A stretch of DNA of 64,000 bases from Marinimicrococcus flavescens (GTDB taxonomy: Bacteria > Pseudomonadota > Alphaproteobacteria > Geminicoccales > Geminicoccaceae), in the NCBI GenBank assembly GCA_029211145.1, contig JARGEQ010000001.1, positions 1 to 64,000 of the forward strand. The letters are read 5' to 3'. The position numbers and the translations under genes are program-made. The notes beneath the pieces were generated by a model, which did no database searches, had not been told where the DNA came from, and saw nothing but the letters and a program-made list of their open reading frames with translations. Below, piece after piece: positions 26,866-36,289 of this stretch (position 1 is its first letter; each line of letters begins with the position of its first letter).

Positions 26866-27999
26866 GTGCCGCAGGTGCGCAGCGTCGAGGCGATCGCCCT
26901 CGGCTACGGTTTCGACGAGTCCCTCGCCTACGGCATGGCGCGCGGCCTGACGTCACGGCGCGAGACCACGCTCATCAGGCTCACCACCTCCGACGGCGTG
27001 GTCGGCTGGGGCGAGGCCTGGGGACCCTCCGGGGCGACCCGCGCCTATCTCGACCTGATCCGCGGCTATGTGGAGGGCAGCGATCTCTTCGCCTTCCAGC
27101 ATGTGGTGAGCCGGATCCTCTCCACCCACTACCATTTCGGCATCCAGAACCAGATGATGTCCGCGATCTCGGGCCTCGACATCGCGATCATGGACGCGCA
27201 GGGGCGCACGCTGGGGCTGCCGGTCTGCCAGCTCATCGGCGGCAAGGCCCGCGACCGGGTGCCGGTCTATGCCTCGGGCGGCTACATCACGCGCGATCCG
27301 CGCGCGGACTTCCCCGGCATGCTGGCACGGCTCGAGGGGGCCCGTTGCGGCGCCGTGAAGATCAAGATCGGCATCTCGCCTTCCTCCGACGAGGAGCGCG
27401 TGCGGCTGGCCCGCGAGACGCTGGGCCGCGACGTCCTGCTGCTGGTCGATTCCAACGGCAACTACACGCTCGATCTCGCGCTCGAGAGCATGGCACGCAT
27501 CGCCCCCTACAACGTCCATTGGTACGAGGAGCCGCTGGCCCCGCAGGATTTCGAGGGCTACCGCGCGCTGCGGCAGCGGGGCCCCATCCCCGTCGCCACC
27601 GGCGAGGCGCTCTATACCGCCTTCGAGTTCAAGCGCCTGCTGGACTTCGGCGGCGCCGACATCGTCCAGCCCGACCTCTCGCTGTGCGGCGGGCTCAGCC
27701 AGGGCCGGCTGATCGCCCAGCTCGCGGCCCTCCACCATGTGCGCCTGTCGCCGCATGTCTGGGGCGGCGCCATCGGGCTCGCCGCCGCCTGCCATTACGT
27801 GGCCTCGCTGCCGACCTACCCGCACAGCCTCAACGTCCCCCGCCCGACCCTGGTCGAGTACGACGTGGGCGACAACGCGCTGCGCGACGAGCTGCTTTTG
27901 GAGCCCGTGCGGCTCGAGGGCGGCGAGCTCGTCCTGCCCGAGGGGCCGGGGCTCGGCGTCGAGCCCGATCCTGCCGCCATCGAGCGCTTCAGGATCTGA
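26866..27999 (+). CDS. Mandelate racemase-group enolase-superfamily enzyme
   Basis: Enolase-superfamily enzyme that abstracts the alpha proton of a carboxylate. With the GTG start (GGGAGG six bases upstream) the numbering coincides with mandelate racemase: Lys165 and Lys167 in VKIKIG, metal ligands Asp195, Glu221 and Glu247, and the Asp270-His297 dyad in IVQPDLS and LSPHVWGG. Having both the KxK lysine and the His-Asp dyad puts it in the mandelate racemase subgroup (racemases and acid-sugar dehydratases), not the dipeptide epimerases. 377 residues. It is first in a rightward operon with a peptide-type ABC transporter, just after the TetR-type operator. The substrate is unknown. Confidence 0.9.
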   Translation: MPQVRSVEAIALGYGFDESLAYGMARGLTSRRETTLIRLTTSDGVVGWGEAWGPSGATRAYLDLIRGYVEGSDLFAFQHVVSRILSTHYHFGIQNQMMSAISGLDIAIMDAQGRTLGLPVCQLIGGKARDRVPVYASGGYITRDPRADFPGMLARLEGARCGAVKIKIGISPSSDEERVRLARETLGRDVLLLVDSNGNYTLDLALESMARIAPYNVHWYEEPLAPQDFEGYRALRQRGPIPVATGEALYTAFEFKRLLDFGGADIVQPDLSLCGGLSQGRLIAQLAALHHVRLSPHVWGGAIGLAAACHYVASLPTYPHSLNVPRPTLVEYDVGDNALRDELLLEPVRLEGGELVLPEGPGLGVEPDPAAIERFRI

Positions 28000-28020
28000 G
28001 CTGCCGTGCGGGAAGCCGGC

Positions 28021-29022
28021 ATGGACCTGCTGCGCATCGAGGATCTCAAGGTGTGGTTCGAGACGGCGCGCGGCACGGTGCGCGCGGTCGACGGCGTCAC
28101 CTTGAGCGTGCGGCGCGGCGAGACATTGGCGGTGGTGGGCGAATCCGGCTCCGGCAAGTCGGTCACCGGCCTTGCCGTGATGCGCCTTCTGGCCCGCACG
28201 CCGGCGCGCATCAAGGGCGGCCGGATCCTCTTTCGCGGCAAGGACGGCGAGCACGACCTGCTGACGCTTTCCGAGGCCCGCATGGCCAAGCTGCGCGGCC
28301 GGGAGATCGCCATGATCTTCCAGGATCCCTCCTCCAGCCTCAACCCGGTCTTCACCGTGGGCGAGCAGATAGCCGAGGCGATCGTGCTGCACAAAGGCGT
28401 GGCCCAGCCACAGGCGCTGGAGCGGGCCGGCGACCTGCTCGAGCTGGTCGGCATCGCCGCCCCCCGCGAGCGGCTCCAGGACTATCCGCACCAGCTCTCG
28501 GGCGGCATGCGCCAGCGGGTGATGATCGCCATGGCGCTGGCCTGCGATCCCCTGCTGCTGCTCGCCGACGAGCCCACCACCGCGCTGGACGTCACCATCC
28601 AGGCGCAGATCGTGGCGCTCCTGCGGCGCCTGCAGACCGAACGGCGCATGGGCATGATCTTCGTGGCCCACGATCTCGGGCTGGTGGCCGAGATCGCCGA
28701 CCGGGTAGCGGTGATGTATGCGGGCCAGGTGGTCGAGGAGGGCCCGGTCGAGGGGATCCTCGAGAAGCCCCGCCACCCCTACACGCTGGCGCTGATGGAA
28801 TGCAGCCCGCACGCAGCCTTGGCCGCCGCGCGGGGGGACGGGCGGACGGCGCTGCGCACCATCCCCGGCACTCCCGCCGACCCGCTCGACCCGCCGCAGG
28901 GCTGCCGCTTCCACCCGCGCTGCCGCTTCGCTATCGACGCCTGCCGCAGCGGGGAGGTCGCCCTGCGCCGCATCGAGGCGGAGCGGGTGAGCCGCTGCCT
29001 GCGTGCGGAGGATCTCGCATGA
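28021..29022 (+). CDS. Peptide-type ABC transporter ATPase (DppD/OppD-like)
   Basis: First ATPase of the importer. Walker A GESGSGKS near residues 41-48, Q loop [10 protein letters not shown], signature LSGGMRQRV, Walker [14 protein letters not shown], and the C-terminal oligopeptide motif with cysteines ([15 protein letters not shown]) that in related transporters binds an iron-sulphur cluster. 333 residues from the ATG at 28021; a GTG at 28006 is the alternative. The stop overlaps the next ATPase by four bases. Confidence 0.9.
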   Translation: MDLLRIEDLKVWFETARGTVRAVDGVTLSVRRGETLAVVGESGSGKSVTGLAVMRLLARTPARIKGGRILFRGKDGEHDLLTLSEARMAKLRGREIAMIFQDPSSSLNPVFTVGEQIAEAIVLHKGVAQPQALERAGDLLELVGIAAPRERLQDYPHQLSGGMRQRVMIAMALACDPLLLLADEPTTALDVTIQAQIVALLRRLQTERRMGMIFVAHDLGLVAEIADRVAVMYAGQVVEEGPVEGILEKPRHPYTLALMECSPHAALAAARGDGRTALRTIPGTPADPLDPPQGCRFHPRCRFAIDACRSGEVALRRIEAERVSRCLRAEDLA

Positions 29023-30011
29023 CGGCGCCGCTGGTGACAGGCCGCGGGCTGCGCATGCACTTTCCCATCCGCCGCGGCCTGCTCAACCGCGAGGTCGGTC
29101 GGGTGCGCGCGGTCGAGGACGTCGACCTCGCGATCGCACCGGGCGAGGTCCTGGGCGTGGTCGGCGAATCGGGCTCGGGCAAGTCGACGCTGGGGCGCAT
29201 GGTGCTGCGCCTGCTGGAGCCCACCGCCGGGCGGGTGGTCTTCGACGGCACCGACATCACCGGCCTGAAGGCAGGCGAGCTGCGCGCCTTTCGCCGTCAC
29301 ATGCAGATGATCTTCCAGGACCCGTTCTCCTCGCTGAACCCCCGGATGACCATCCGTGCCACCATCGGCGAGGCGGTGCGCCTGCACGGCCTTGCCCGCG
29401 GCAGCGAGGTCGACGATCGTGTGGCCGAGGCGCTTGCGGCCGTCGGCCTCGCGCGCAGCCACATGCACCGCTACCCCAAGGCCTTTTCCGGCGGGCAGCG
29501 CCAGCGCCTCGCGATCGCCCGGGCGCTGGTGGTGCAGCCCCGCTTCATCGTTGCCGACGAGCCGGTCTCGGCCCTCGATGTCTCGATCCAGGCCGAGATC
29601 ATCAACCTGCTCGACCGGCTCCGCCGCGAGCTGCAGCTCACCATGATGTTCATCAGCCACGATCTTGCCGTCGTCGAGCTGATCTCCGACCGGGTGCTCG
29701 TGCTCTATCTCGGGCGGGTCATGGAGATCGGCCCGGCGCAGGGGCTCTTTGCGCTACCGCTCCACCCCTATTCCCGCGCGCTGATCGACGCCGTGCCCGG
29801 CCGGCATGGCCGTGGCGGCACGCGCCGGCTGCTCGGCGGCGAGATCCCGAGCCCGGCGAACCCGCCCCGCGGCTGCGTTTTCCGCACCCGCTGCCCGCAT
29901 GCCCTGCCGGCCTGCGCCGAGACGGTGCCGGCGCTGCGCGAGATGGCGCCGGGGCGCTTCAAGGCCTGCATCCGCGACGATCTCGACCTTGCAGAGGAGA
30001 AAGCGGCATGA
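29019..30011 (+). CDS. Peptide-type ABC transporter ATPase (DppF/OppF-like)
   Basis: Second ATPase of the same importer, 330 residues. Walker [10 protein letters not shown] near residues 48-56, [12 protein letters not shown], signature FSGGQRQRL, Walker [14 protein letters not shown] loop ISHDLAV, and the C-terminal [16 protein letters not shown] motif. Start at 29019 overlaps the DppD-like gene (ATGA), and the stop overlaps the epimerase start the same way. The two ATPases pair with the substrate-binding protein and permeases encoded 2-6 kb downstream, after three enzyme genes; it is unusual to have the enzymes inside the transporter operon. Confidence 0.92.
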   Translation: MTAPLVTGRGLRMHFPIRRGLLNREVGRVRAVEDVDLAIAPGEVLGVVGESGSGKSTLGRMVLRLLEPTAGRVVFDGTDITGLKAGELRAFRRHMQMIFQDPFSSLNPRMTIRATIGEAVRLHGLARGSEVDDRVAEALAAVGLARSHMHRYPKAFSGGQRQRLAIARALVVQPRFIVADEPVSALDVSIQAEIINLLDRLRRELQLTMMFISHDLAVVELISDRVLVLYLGRVMEIGPAQGLFALPLHPYSRALIDAVPGRHGRGGTRRLLGGEIPSPANPPRGCVFRTRCPHALPACAETVPALREMAPGRFKACIRDDLDLAEEKAA

Positions 30012-30961
30012 GCGCCGGCACCGTCCTGATCCCCGGCGCGCGCGGCTATGTCGGCGCCCATGCGGTGCGCGCCTTTCTCCGGGCGGGCTGGAAGGTGGCG
30101 GTCTTCGGCCCGGCCATGCAGGAGGATCTGCTGGCCGACGTGGCCGGTCGGATCACCGATATCGAGGGGTCCATCGATGACGAGGCGGCACTCGCGGCGG
30201 CGCTTGCCAAGGTGCGTCCCGACCGGGTCGTCTCCTTTGCAGCCTTCAGCGAGGGGAACATCGGCCTGGCCCGCTCCGGCGAGGCCGATGCCGGGCGCGC
30301 CTTCGCCATCAATGCCATGGGCTTGCACAAGCTGCTCGAGCAGTGCCGGCAGGCGGGCGTGCGCCGCGTGGTGTGGGCAAGCTCGACCGTCGTTCTGGGC
30401 CCCGCCGCACTCCATCCCGACCAGCCGGTCGACGAGCGGGCGGAGCGTCGGCCGCACACCGTCTATGGCCTGACAAAAGCCGCCGCCGAGCAGGTGGCGC
30501 AGTATCATCGCGACCGGTTCGGCATGGACGTTGCCGGTGTGCGCCTGCCGCTGATCTTCGGCCCCGGCTGCTGGTATGCGGGCGTGGCGGGCCAGCTTGT
30601 GGCCATCTTTCGCGGTGCCATCGATGGCACCGGCGGCACGCTCAGGGGCGGCACAGCAGCTTTCGATCTGATGTATGTCGAGGATGCCGCCCGCGCTTTT
30701 CTGGAAATCGCCCGCCACCCCGGCCCGCTTCCGGCGCTCTGCCACGTCAACGGCTTCACCACGACGTGGCGCGGCATCCTGGAGGAGCTCGGCCGGCGCC
30801 GCCCGGGCCTGCCGCTTGCCTTCGAGGAACAGCCGGGCGGCATCGACTATCCCCTGATCGCAAGCGGGCTTGTCGAGCGTGAGGTGGGCTTCCGGCCCGC
30901 CTTCACCCTGCCCGCTTCCATCGACGCCTATCTGAAATTTCTTGCCGGAGAGCCACGATGA
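30008..30961 (+). CDS. NAD-dependent epimerase/dehydratase family protein
   Basis: Extended SDR of 317 residues. N-terminal dinucleotide motif GARGYVGAH at residues 10-18 departs slightly from GxxGxxG, the catalytic Tyr and Lys are in VYGLTKAAAEQ, and an active-site ASSTVVLG precedes it. A late DLMYVEDAARA matches epimerases acting on sugar or polyol derivatives. It could be an epimerase, a dehydratase or an acid-sugar dehydrogenase. It overlaps both neighbours by four bases and is therefore tightly coupled to the ABC ATPases and the RidA gene, suggesting that its substrate enters through that transporter. Confidence 0.85.
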   Translation: MSAGTVLIPGARGYVGAHAVRAFLRAGWKVAVFGPAMQEDLLADVAGRITDIEGSIDDEAALAAALAKVRPDRVVSFAAFSEGNIGLARSGEADAGRAFAINAMGLHKLLEQCRQAGVRRVVWASSTVVLGPAALHPDQPVDERAERRPHTVYGLTKAAAEQVAQYHRDRFGMDVAGVRLPLIFGPGCWYAGVAGQLVAIFRGAIDGTGGTLRGGTAAFDLMYVEDAARAFLEIARHPGPLPALCHVNGFTTTWRGILEELGRRRPGLPLAFEEQPGGIDYPLIASGLVEREVGFRPAFTLPASIDAYLKFLAGEPR

Positions 30962-31419
30962 TCGAGCAGCGCCTGAAGGAGCTGGGCCTCGAGCTGCCAC
31001 GGGCGGCGACGCCGCAGTTCGAGTACGTGCCCGTGGTGGTCCATGGCGGCCTCGCCTGGGTGAGCGGCCAGCTTCCCAAGATCGGCGAGGACATCGAGAC
31101 CCGCGGCAAGGTCGGGGCCGGCGTAAGCCTCGAGACAGCGCAGGACTGCGCCAGGATCTGCATCCTGCAGGGCCTGGCCTGCCTCAAGGACGCGCTGGGC
31201 GGCGATCTGGGCCGCATCGAGCGGATGGTGAAGGTGACCGGTTTCGTGGCCTCGGCACCGGGCTTCAACGCCCAGCCCAAGGTGATCGACGCCGCCTCGA
31301 AGCTTTTGGGTGCGCTCATGGGCGAGCAGGGCCGGCACGCCCGCTCGGCGGTGGGCGTGGCCGAGCTGCCGCGCGACGCGCCGGTGGAGATCGAGCTGGT
31401 GGTGGCGGTGCGGGGCTGA
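30958..31419 (+). CDS. RidA family protein
   Basis: A 153-residue YjgF/YER057c/UK114 protein. Members hydrolyse reactive enamine/imine intermediates from PLP enzymes, or act as deaminases in catabolic operons. The C-terminal block HARSAVGVAELPRDAPVEIE holds the conserved arginine of the active site, and WVSGQLPK lies near residue 40. The form with PAATPQFEYVPVV near the N terminus belongs to the longer subgroup often placed in amino-acid catabolic operons. Overlaps the epimerase gene by four bases. Confidence 0.9.
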   Translation: MIEQRLKELGLELPRAATPQFEYVPVVVHGGLAWVSGQLPKIGEDIETRGKVGAGVSLETAQDCARICILQGLACLKDALGGDLGRIERMVKVTGFVASAPGFNAQPKVIDAASKLLGALMGEQGRHARSAVGVAELPRDAPVEIELVVAVRG

Positions 31420-31435
31420 GGCGGGGAGACGGGCG

Positions 31436-32203
31436 ATGAGCCAGTGGCACGAGATGGGCTCGATGACCTCGGTGGAGTTCCGCGAGGCGCTGCCCGGGAT
31501 CGAGATCGCCCTCATGCCGGTGGGTGCCACCGAGCAGCACGGGCCCAACCTGGCGCTGGCGACCGACTATGTGGTGGCCCACCGCTACGCCCAGAAGCTC
31601 GCCTCACGCCTCCACCCGAGGGCGGTGGTGGTGCCGCCGATCCCCTTCGGCGTGTCGCAGCATCACACCGGCTTTGCCGGCACCATCACCCTCTCGCCCG
31701 AGACCTTCGCCGCGGTGTGCATGGATACCGCCCGCTCGCTCGCCCGCGACGGCATCCGCCATGTGCTGCTGGTCAACGGCCATAACGGCAACATGGGGGC
31801 GCTGAACGTCATCGCGACGCGCATGCGCTACGAGCTCGACGTCAAGGCCGCCGTGAGCTTCTATTTTGCCCAGGCCGCCGACCGGGTGAAGGCCCACGGC
31901 AAGACAAAGCGCTACGGCCATGCCTGCGAGATCGAGACCAGCGTCCTGCTGCATCTGGCACCCGAGCTGGTGCGGCGCGACGCGCTGGAGCCCGGCGACA
32001 TGATCGGCCAGGAGCGCGCGCTCCATTTCAACAACCAGCCCTTCGCGCTGACCGTGCCGATCCCCTTCCACGAGCAGACCCGCAACGGGGTTTTCGGCGA
32101 TGCGCGGCTGGCCAGCGAGGAGATTGGCCAAGACGTGGTCGAGACGGCGCTGGAGCGCACGGTGAGCTTCGTCGAAAGCTTTCTTGCGGGCGAGGACGAC
32201 TGA
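31436..32203 (+). CDS. Creatininase-family hydrolase
   Basis: A 255-residue metal-dependent amidohydrolase of the creatininase/creatinine amidohydrolase family, whose members open cyclic amides such as creatinine or act on formamides and pterins. Metal ligands appear in VGATEQHGPNL, ALATDYVV, and GHNGNMG; the later GHACEIETS gives a final glutamate. GGGGAG is five bases or so upstream of the ATG at 31436. It is in the same operon as RidA and the peptide importer. The substrate could be a lactam or cyclic ureide; not known. Confidence 0.9.
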   Translation: MSQWHEMGSMTSVEFREALPGIEIALMPVGATEQHGPNLALATDYVVAHRYAQKLASRLHPRAVVVPPIPFGVSQHHTGFAGTITLSPETFAAVCMDTARSLARDGIRHVLLVNGHNGNMGALNVIATRMRYELDVKAAVSFYFAQAADRVKAHGKTKRYGHACEIETSVLLHLAPELVRRDALEPGDMIGQERALHFNNQPFALTVPIPFHEQTRNGVFGDARLASEEIGQDVVETALERTVSFVESFLAGEDD

Positions 32204-32244
32204 ACCGTCCCGCTGCCAACCACGAGAAGATCAAGGGGGCAGAA

Positions 32245-33834
32245 ATGACGCGAAAGATCGACAGGCGGACCTTCGGCAAGGGCACGGCCGGCCTGCTGCT
32301 GGGCGGGACGTTCCTGGGCGGCGCGCGCAGCGTCCGGGCCCAGTACGCGGCACCGGCCGAAGGCGGCATGCGCGGCGGCAAGCTGACGGTGGGCTCGATC
32401 GTCGAGCCGCCGGCGCTCGACCCGTTCCACCAGGGAGCCGATGCACGGATCCAGGTGACGGTGCTGATGTACCAGGGCCTGATGTTCGAGGACGCCTCGG
32501 GCACGGCGAAGCCGCTTTTGGCCGAGAGCCACGAGCTGTCGGAAGACGGGCTCACCTACACCTTCAGGCTCCGGCGCAACGCGGTCTTCCACGGCGGCCG
32601 GCCGATGACGGCGGCCGATGTCAAATACAGCTACGACTATGTCCGCAACCCGGAGAACGGCTCGCCCGGCGCCGGCGACTACGCCACCATCGAGGAAATC
32701 ACCGTCCTCGACGATCACACGGTGCAGATGCGTCTTTCGGAGCCCAACGCCGCCCTGTTGATGACGCTCACCAACAAGTATGGCGGCGTGGTTCCGGAAG
32801 GGTATTTCGACGACCAGGCAGCCCGCGCCCGGATGAACCAGCAGAGCGTGGGTACCGGTCCCTACATGCTGGCCCAGTTCCAGCCCAACAGCTTCCTCAC
32901 CCTCAAGCGCAACCCCGACTACTGGAACGAGAGCAGCGGGCTTCTCGACGAGATCACCTTCGTCTACCTGCCCAACGCCGCCAGTATGCTGGTGGCGCTG
33001 CGCAGCGGGCGGGTCGACATGGCGGTGCTCAGCCGTCCGCAGGACGCGGCGCAGCTCGAGGACGCGGCCAATCTCGAGATCCGGCGCTTTCCGTCGTTCA
33101 ACCAGAAGAGCATCGATCTCGACCTCGCCTACGAGCCGCTGGCCCCGCTCGAGGTGCGCCAGGCCATCGCCTTGGCGGTCGACAAGACAAAGCTCATGCA
33201 GGCCGCCATCGGCGGCTTCGGCACGGTGATCGGCACCATGCCCGCCGGGATGCAGGAGGGCTGGGGCGCGCCGGTGGACGAGCTGCCCAACCAGGGCCCC
33301 GACCTCGCCCGCGCCAAGGAGCTCATGGCGAAGGCCGGCCATGGCGGCGGCCTCGAGCTCACGCTCACCACCATCATCGGCTATGACTGGATGGACCCGG
33401 CCGCGGTGACGCTGGCCGAGCAGCTCAAGCCGATCGGCATCGACCTCCAGATCAACAAGGTCGATCTCGGCGTGTGGATCAACAATTTCCGCTCGCGCAA
33501 GATGGGCTTCACCTTCAACGACTGGGGCTCCCAACCCGATCCCAGCCTGCTGTTCTACCGGCATTTCCACAAGCAGCCCGAGGGAGCCGACTTCCGCAAC
33601 TGGAACGACGGGCCGGGCAGCGAGCTGCTCGACAAGGGGCGGCAGGAGTCCGACCCGGCAAAGCGCCGCGCGATCTATGTCGACTTCCAAAAGCGGCTGG
33701 CCGAGCAGGTGCCGACCATCATGATGTTCAGCTCCGACCATGTAGTGGTGAGCAGCAGGAAGGTGAAGAACTACAGGCATCATCCCACCGGCTGGTATTT
33801 CGGTCTCGCCGACGCCTGGGTCGAGCAGGCGTGA
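32245..33834 (+). CDS. Peptide/nickel-type ABC transporter substrate-binding protein (SBP family 5)
   Basis: Periplasmic binding protein of 529 residues. The N terminus has a twin-arginine-type signal (RRTFGKGTAGLLLGG) ending near VRAQ, so export is probably through Tat. The mature protein has the family-5 pattern: PALDPFHQGAD, LAESHELSEDGLTYTFRLR, GRPMTAADVKYSYDY, and VGTGPYML. It supplies the ligand to the permeases encoded immediately downstream. Family members bind di- and oligopeptides, opines, or sugars; the site cannot be read by eye. Confidence 0.92.
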   Translation: MTRKIDRRTFGKGTAGLLLGGTFLGGARSVRAQYAAPAEGGMRGGKLTVGSIVEPPALDPFHQGADARIQVTVLMYQGLMFEDASGTAKPLLAESHELSEDGLTYTFRLRRNAVFHGGRPMTAADVKYSYDYVRNPENGSPGAGDYATIEEITVLDDHTVQMRLSEPNAALLMTLTNKYGGVVPEGYFDDQAARARMNQQSVGTGPYMLAQFQPNSFLTLKRNPDYWNESSGLLDEITFVYLPNAASMLVALRSGRVDMAVLSRPQDAAQLEDAANLEIRRFPSFNQKSIDLDLAYEPLAPLEVRQAIALAVDKTKLMQAAIGGFGTVIGTMPAGMQEGWGAPVDELPNQGPDLARAKELMAKAGHGGGLELTLTTIIGYDWMDPAAVTLAEQLKPIGIDLQINKVDLGVWINNFRSRKMGFTFNDWGSQPDPSLLFYRHFHKQPEGADFRNWNDGPGSELLDKGRQESDPAKRRAIYVDFQKRLAEQVPTIMMFSSDHVVVSSRKVKNYRHHPTGWYFGLADAWVEQA

Positions 33835-33856
33835 CGGCCGGCCGGGCCCCTTCCTG

Positions 33857-34801
33857 ATGGGCGGTCATCTCCTGAGGCGCCTGCTGGCAGCATTCGTGAC
33901 CGCGCTGCTCTCGAGCCTCGCGGTCTTCCTGCTGGTGCGCGCGGTGCCGGGCGACATCGTGGCGCAGATGCTCGGCCAAGCGGGCGGCGATCCCGCCACC
34001 GAGCAGGCGCTGCGCGGCTTCTTCGGGCTCGACCGGCCGGTCTGGCAGCAATATCTGGCCTGGCTCGGCCAGGTATTGCAGGGCGATCTCGGCACCAGCT
34101 GGACCCAGGGCCTGCCGGTGGCCGGGATTGTCGGCCAGGCCTTCGCGGTGACCCTCGAGCTGGGCCTCTTGACCCTGATCGTCGCCACCGCGATAGGCGT
34201 GCCGATGGGTCTCGTCGCCGGCATCCATGAGGGCCGGCTGCTCGACAACGTGATCCAGGGCATCAACATCCTGGGCCTCGCCGCCCCGGTCTTCTGGATC
34301 GGCCTGATGCTGCTGATCGGGGCCTCGGCGCTGATCGGCTGGTCGCCGCCCTTCATGTACAGCTCGCCCGGCCAGGATCTCTGGCAGAACCTGCAGATCC
34401 TGCTCCTGCCGATCCTGAGCCTCGGCCTCCTGCAGGCGGTGGCCTACAGCCAGTTCGTGCGCCAGTCGGTGGTCTCGGCGCTCCAGCAGGACTATGTGCG
34501 CACCGCCATTGCCAAGGGGCTCCCGCAGCGCAAGGTCTTCTTCAAGCACATCCTGCGCAACATCCTGATCCCGCTGGTAACCTTCATGGGCCTGATCCTG
34601 GTGCAGATCCTGGGCGGGGTCGTGGTCATCGAATCGCTCTTCGCCCTACCGGGGCTGGGGCGGCTCCTCTTGACCTCGATCCAGAACCGCGACCTGCCGG
34701 TAGTCCAGGGCGGCCTGCTTTTGGTGGTCGGCGTGGCGCTGTCGCTCAACATCCTGATCGACATGCTCTACCAGTATCTCGACCCGAGGATGCGCCGATG
34801 A
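33857..34801 (+). CDS. Peptide-type ABC transporter permease (DppB-like)
   Basis: Inner-membrane permease of 314 residues with about six helices, beginning with MGGHLLRRLLAAFVTALLSS, the usual N-terminal anchor. The EAA loop (VRTAIAKGLPQRKVFFKHILRN) sits at about 214-235. It forms the channel with the DppC-like protein, whose start overlaps its stop by four bases. Follows the binding-protein gene after 22 bases. Confidence 0.93.
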   Translation: MGGHLLRRLLAAFVTALLSSLAVFLLVRAVPGDIVAQMLGQAGGDPATEQALRGFFGLDRPVWQQYLAWLGQVLQGDLGTSWTQGLPVAGIVGQAFAVTLELGLLTLIVATAIGVPMGLVAGIHEGRLLDNVIQGINILGLAAPVFWIGLMLLIGASALIGWSPPFMYSSPGQDLWQNLQILLLPILSLGLLQAVAYSQFVRQSVVSALQQDYVRTAIAKGLPQRKVFFKHILRNILIPLVTFMGLILVQILGGVVVIESLFALPGLGRLLLTSIQNRDLPVVQGGLLLVVGVALSLNILIDMLYQYLDPRMRR

Positions 34802-35667
34802 GCGCGGCACTGCCCGCCGATCTTCGCGGCGGACGCGGCGAGCGCACATTCGGGCTGCTGCGCGAGCTGCGCCGCCGGCCGGAAATGGTCCTGGCGCTCG
34901 TGATCGTGGGCTTCCTGCTCTTCACCGCCCTTTTTCCGGGCGCGCTTACCGATCTGTCACCCACCGATGTCGACGTGGCCGGCGCCCTGCAGCCGCCTTC
35001 CGCCGCGCACTGGTTCGGCACCGACGATGTTGGCCGGGACGTCTTTGCTAGGGTCATCTACGGGACCCGCGTCACCCTCTCGATCGTCGCGGGCTCGCTT
35101 GCCATCTCGGCGGTGCTGGGCGGCCTCGCCGGCCTCGTCGCCGGCTATTTCGGGCGCTGGCCGGACATGGTGGCGGCGCGCGGCGTCGACGTTATCCTGA
35201 GCTTTCCGCCGATCATTCTGGGGGTGGTCATCACCGGCGTGCTCGGCACCGGCATCACCAACCTCGTCATGGCCCTGGCGATCGTCTATCTGCCGCTCTT
35301 CTTCCGCATCGCCCGCGCCGGCGCCATCGCCGAGGCCGGCCGCACCTATGTCGAGGCGGCCCGCTCGCTTGGCGTGCCGGAGTGGCAGATCCTGGTGCGC
35401 CACGTCCTGCGCAACGTCCTGCCGCTGATCCTCGTCCAGTACATGATCCTCTTTCCGCTGGCCCTGCAGATCGAGGCGGCGCTGGGCTTTCTGGGCCTGG
35501 GCATCCAGCCGCCCACGCCGGACTGGGGGGCGATCCTGGAGCAGTCCAAGAATTACCTTCTCTTCGCCCCGTGGATGTCGGTCTTCCCCGGCCTCTTCAT
35601 CGTGCTGGCGGCCTCCGGCGTGATCCTGCTCGGCCGCAGCGTGCAGAGAATAGTCGATGCAGCGTGA
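34798..35667 (+). CDS. Peptide-type ABC transporter permease (DppC-like)
   Basis: Second permease, 289 residues, with the DppC hallmarks: HWFGTDDVGRDVFARVIYG, the EAARSLGVPEWQILVRHVLRN coupling loop, and GFLGLGIQPPTPDWG near the end. Cytoplasmic N terminus of about 30 residues before the first helix (LALVIVGFLLFTALF). Overlaps the permease before it (ATGA) and the cupin gene after it by 11 bases. Confidence 0.93.
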   Translation: MSAALPADLRGGRGERTFGLLRELRRRPEMVLALVIVGFLLFTALFPGALTDLSPTDVDVAGALQPPSAAHWFGTDDVGRDVFARVIYGTRVTLSIVAGSLAISAVLGGLAGLVAGYFGRWPDMVAARGVDVILSFPPIILGVVITGVLGTGITNLVMALAIVYLPLFFRIARAGAIAEAGRTYVEAARSLGVPEWQILVRHVLRNVLPLILVQYMILFPLALQIEAALGFLGLGIQPPTPDWGAILEQSKNYLLFAPWMSVFPGLFIVLAASGVILLGRSVQRIVDAA

Positions 35668-36286
35668 GATCCTGATCGAGGCACGGCTGCTGCAGCTGGA
35701 CGCAGGTGCTGCACCGGAGCTGCCGGGCGACGCCCTGCACGCTCTCTACGTGGCCGAGGGCCAGCTCGCGGCGCTCGGCGCAGGCGAGGCTGCGTTCGTG
35801 GACGCGGCGGCGTGCCTGCAGGCGGTGGAGCCGTCGCTACTCTGGCTCTTCTCCGTCTCGCGCGGACGGCTGACCGCCGGCGCCGATACCGGCGTCTTTT
35901 CCGCCATGGTGAAGCTGCCCGAGGGGGCCGAGACGCTGGTGCGCCTCGACCGGATCGAGCTGCCGCCGGGTACCGTGACCCCGCGGCACCGGCATCGCGG
36001 CCCCGGCATCCGGGCGGTGCTATCGGGCTCGGTCGACGCGATGGTGGGCCCGCGACGGTTTCCCGTGGCAACCGGCGAGGCCTGGCTGGAGACACCTGGG
36101 GACGACATTATCGGCCGCGCCGATGCCACGCTGGGCACCGGCTTCGTGCGGCTGATGCTGCTGCCTGCCGACCTTGTCGGCGGCGCAACCTCGTTCGTGG
36201 CGGTGCCGCCCCGCCCGGATGATCCGCCCTCGCCCGTCTTCGAGCGGCGGCAGACCATCCTTCTCGAGCGGCTTTCCCGCCTTTGA
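35657..36286 (+). CDS. Cupin-like protein
   Basis: A 209-residue cytoplasmic protein with a single cupin barrel in its second half. The motif TVTPRHRHRGPGIRAVLSG, with His-x-His, then GEAWLETPGD resembles cupin motifs 1 and 2. The N-terminal half is unrecognised. It overlaps the DppC-like gene by 11 bases, so it is the last gene of the importer operon, and could be a sugar or amino-acid isomerase or a ligand sensor. Its stop lies three bases before the convergent amidohydrolase. Confidence 0.7.
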   Translation: MQREILIEARLLQLDAGAAPELPGDALHALYVAEGQLAALGAGEAAFVDAAACLQAVEPSLLWLFSVSRGRLTAGADTGVFSAMVKLPEGAETLVRLDRIELPPGTVTPRHRHRGPGIRAVLSGSVDAMVGPRRFPVATGEAWLETPGDDIIGRADATLGTGFVRLMLLPADLVGGATSFVAVPPRPDDPPSPVFERRQTILLERLSRL

Positions 36287-36289
36287 GCC

